Source of the DNA: CAYIRQ01 sp964365905
GTDB lineage: Bacteria; Patescibacteriota; Gracilibacteria; Peribacterales; Peribacteraceae
NCBI GenBank assembly: GCA_964365905.1
Contig: CAYIRQ010000073.1
Coordinates: 1 to 7,587 of the forward strand
Direction: 5' to 3'
Length of the DNA: 7,587 nt
The notes below the pieces were generated by a model. That model made no database searches, had not been told where the DNA came from, and saw nothing but the letters and a program-made list of their open reading frames with translations. Positions 6,973 to 7,587 of the stretch are shown one piece after another. Positions within the stretch are counted from its first letter, which is position 1. Each line of letters starts with the position of its first letter. Made by a program: the position numbers and the translations under genes.

Positions 6973-7434
6973 ATGGCGAAACGCATTGTCCCCTACGTTC
7001 CAACCGGCTCCGATCTTCTCGTTGAGAAGTTCATCAGTTGTATCATGATGCAGGGCAAGAAGAGCATCGCGCGACGCATTTTTCAGGATGCATTGGGAAT
7101 TGTAAAAACACGCACGAAGGAAAACCCTCTCGATGTCTTTAATAAAGCCATTCTGAATTCCACTCCCCTCCTCGAGGTGCGCCCGCGTCGCGTGGGAGGC
7201 GCCGTGTACCAGGTTCCGGTGGAAGTAACGACGAAACGACAGCAATCCCTCCCCATCCGTTGGCTGGTTCGATCCGCGCGGGAACGCAAGACCGGAAACA
7301 TGGCGGAAAGACTCGCGCTTGAGCTCCTCGATGCAGCTTCAGAGCATGGGGGCGCCGTGAAGAAGAAAGAAGATCTCCATAAGATGGCGCAAGCCAATAA
7401 AGCTTTTGCACATTTAGCGAAGGCAAACAAATAA
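6973..7434 (+). CDS. rpsG: 30S ribosomal protein S7
   Basis: S7 is a primary 16S rRNA binder that nucleates the 30S head and lines the E site. The 153-residue product holds GKKS (28-31), RRVGGAVYQVPVEV (72-85, the beta-hairpin region), an RERKTGNMAERLALELLDA helix (about 103-121) and the C-terminal KKKEDLHKMAQANKAFAH (130-147). The N-terminus before GKKS is about five residues shorter than in E. coli. ATG 6973 is one base after the rpsL TAA, which suggests translational coupling; GTG 6949 is an alternative that would add eight residues and overlap rpsL. The only upstream purine motif is AAGAAG, a weak Shine-Dalgarno at best. The one-base gap leaves no room for the intercistronic S7-binding site known in the E. 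coli str operon. Confidence 0.97.
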   Translation: MAKRIVPYVPTGSDLLVEKFISCIMMQGKKSIARRIFQDALGIVKTRTKENPLDVFNKAILNSTPLLEVRPRRVGGAVYQVPVEVTTKRQQSLPIRWLVRSARERKTGNMAERLALELLDAASEHGGAVKKKEDLHKMAQANKAFAHLAKANK

Positions 7435-7441
7435 GCACTGC

Positions 7442-7587
7442 ATGGATCTCAAGAATGTCCGCAACATCGGGATTATCGCGCATATCGACGCCGGAAAGAC
7501 GACGACCTCCGAGCGTATCCTCTTCTATACCGGCAAGAACTACAAAATCGGAGAAGTACACGAGGGAGAAGCGACGATGGACTGGAT
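7442..7587 (+). CDS. fusA: Elongation factor G, 5' part (3' end outside window)
   Basis: EF-G is the GTPase that drives ribosomal translocation. Only 48 codons and two bases are in the window. They contain NIGIIAHIDAGKTTTSERIL, with the P-loop AHIDAGKT at residues 13-20, then FYTG and the start of the switch I region, GEVHEGEATMDW. The P-loop lies about four residues closer to the N-terminus than in E. coli. The start ATG is seven bases after the rpsG stop, with no Shine-Dalgarno in the ATAAGCACTGC just upstream. The order rpsL-rpsG-fusA is the conserved str arrangement. The remainder of the roughly 700-residue protein is off the window, so domains II-V cannot be assessed. Confidence 0.97.
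   Translation, partial: MDLKNVRNIGIIAHIDAGKTTTSERILFYTGKNYKIGEVHEGEATMDW

Overview
This window covers the core RNA polymerase and 'str' translation genes of a GC-rich bacterium. All genes are on the + strand in the order rpoB (3' part only), rpoC (complete), rpsL, rpsG, fusA (first 48 codons only). It is an essential housekeeping locus. I see no transposase, phage gene, CRISPR array, tRNA, rRNA or defence system. The unusual content lies in the rpoB-rpoC junction, the rpoC-rpsL leader, and lineage-specific insertions in the polymerase subunits.

Organism: the protein features suggest a member of the Candidate Phyla Radiation (Patescibacteria), perhaps a GC-rich lineage such as the Peregrinibacteria/Peribacteria. 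Beta lacks the large E. coli beta-i9 insertion, and beta' lacks the E. coli SI3 insertion in the trigger loop. Beta' instead carries a charged coiled-coil insertion in the clamp region. S12 has the longer insert seen in Gram-positive bacteria. Heptanucleotide tandem repeats sit between genes. Glycines use GGN codons, and TGA ends both rpoB and rpoC, so the UGA=Gly code of Gracilibacteria/Absconditabacteria is not in use. The assignment is from remembered family patterns, not a tree.

Layout: rpoB runs from the left edge to 2450 and ends in an 86-residue acidic tail. Positions 2451-2575 hold two different heptamer arrays, each exactly 28 bp, plus an imperfect ~36 bp duplication that is very C-rich and almost free of G. 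This block runs into the open frame of rpoC and makes the rpoC start ambiguous. rpoC ends at 6457. A 94-base leader with a purine tract, a small hairpin and a pyrimidine tract separates it from rpsL (6552-6971). rpsG follows after one base, and fusA follows rpsG after seven bases. None of the four visible starts has a convincing Shine-Dalgarno sequence.

The genes work together as the growth-rate machinery. Beta and beta' form the catalytic body of RNA polymerase, S12 and S7 are decoding-site and head proteins of the 30S subunit, and EF-G drives translocation. The same-strand order and short gaps suggest co-transcription, probably from a promoter upstream of the window; I found no convincing promoter or intrinsic terminator inside it.
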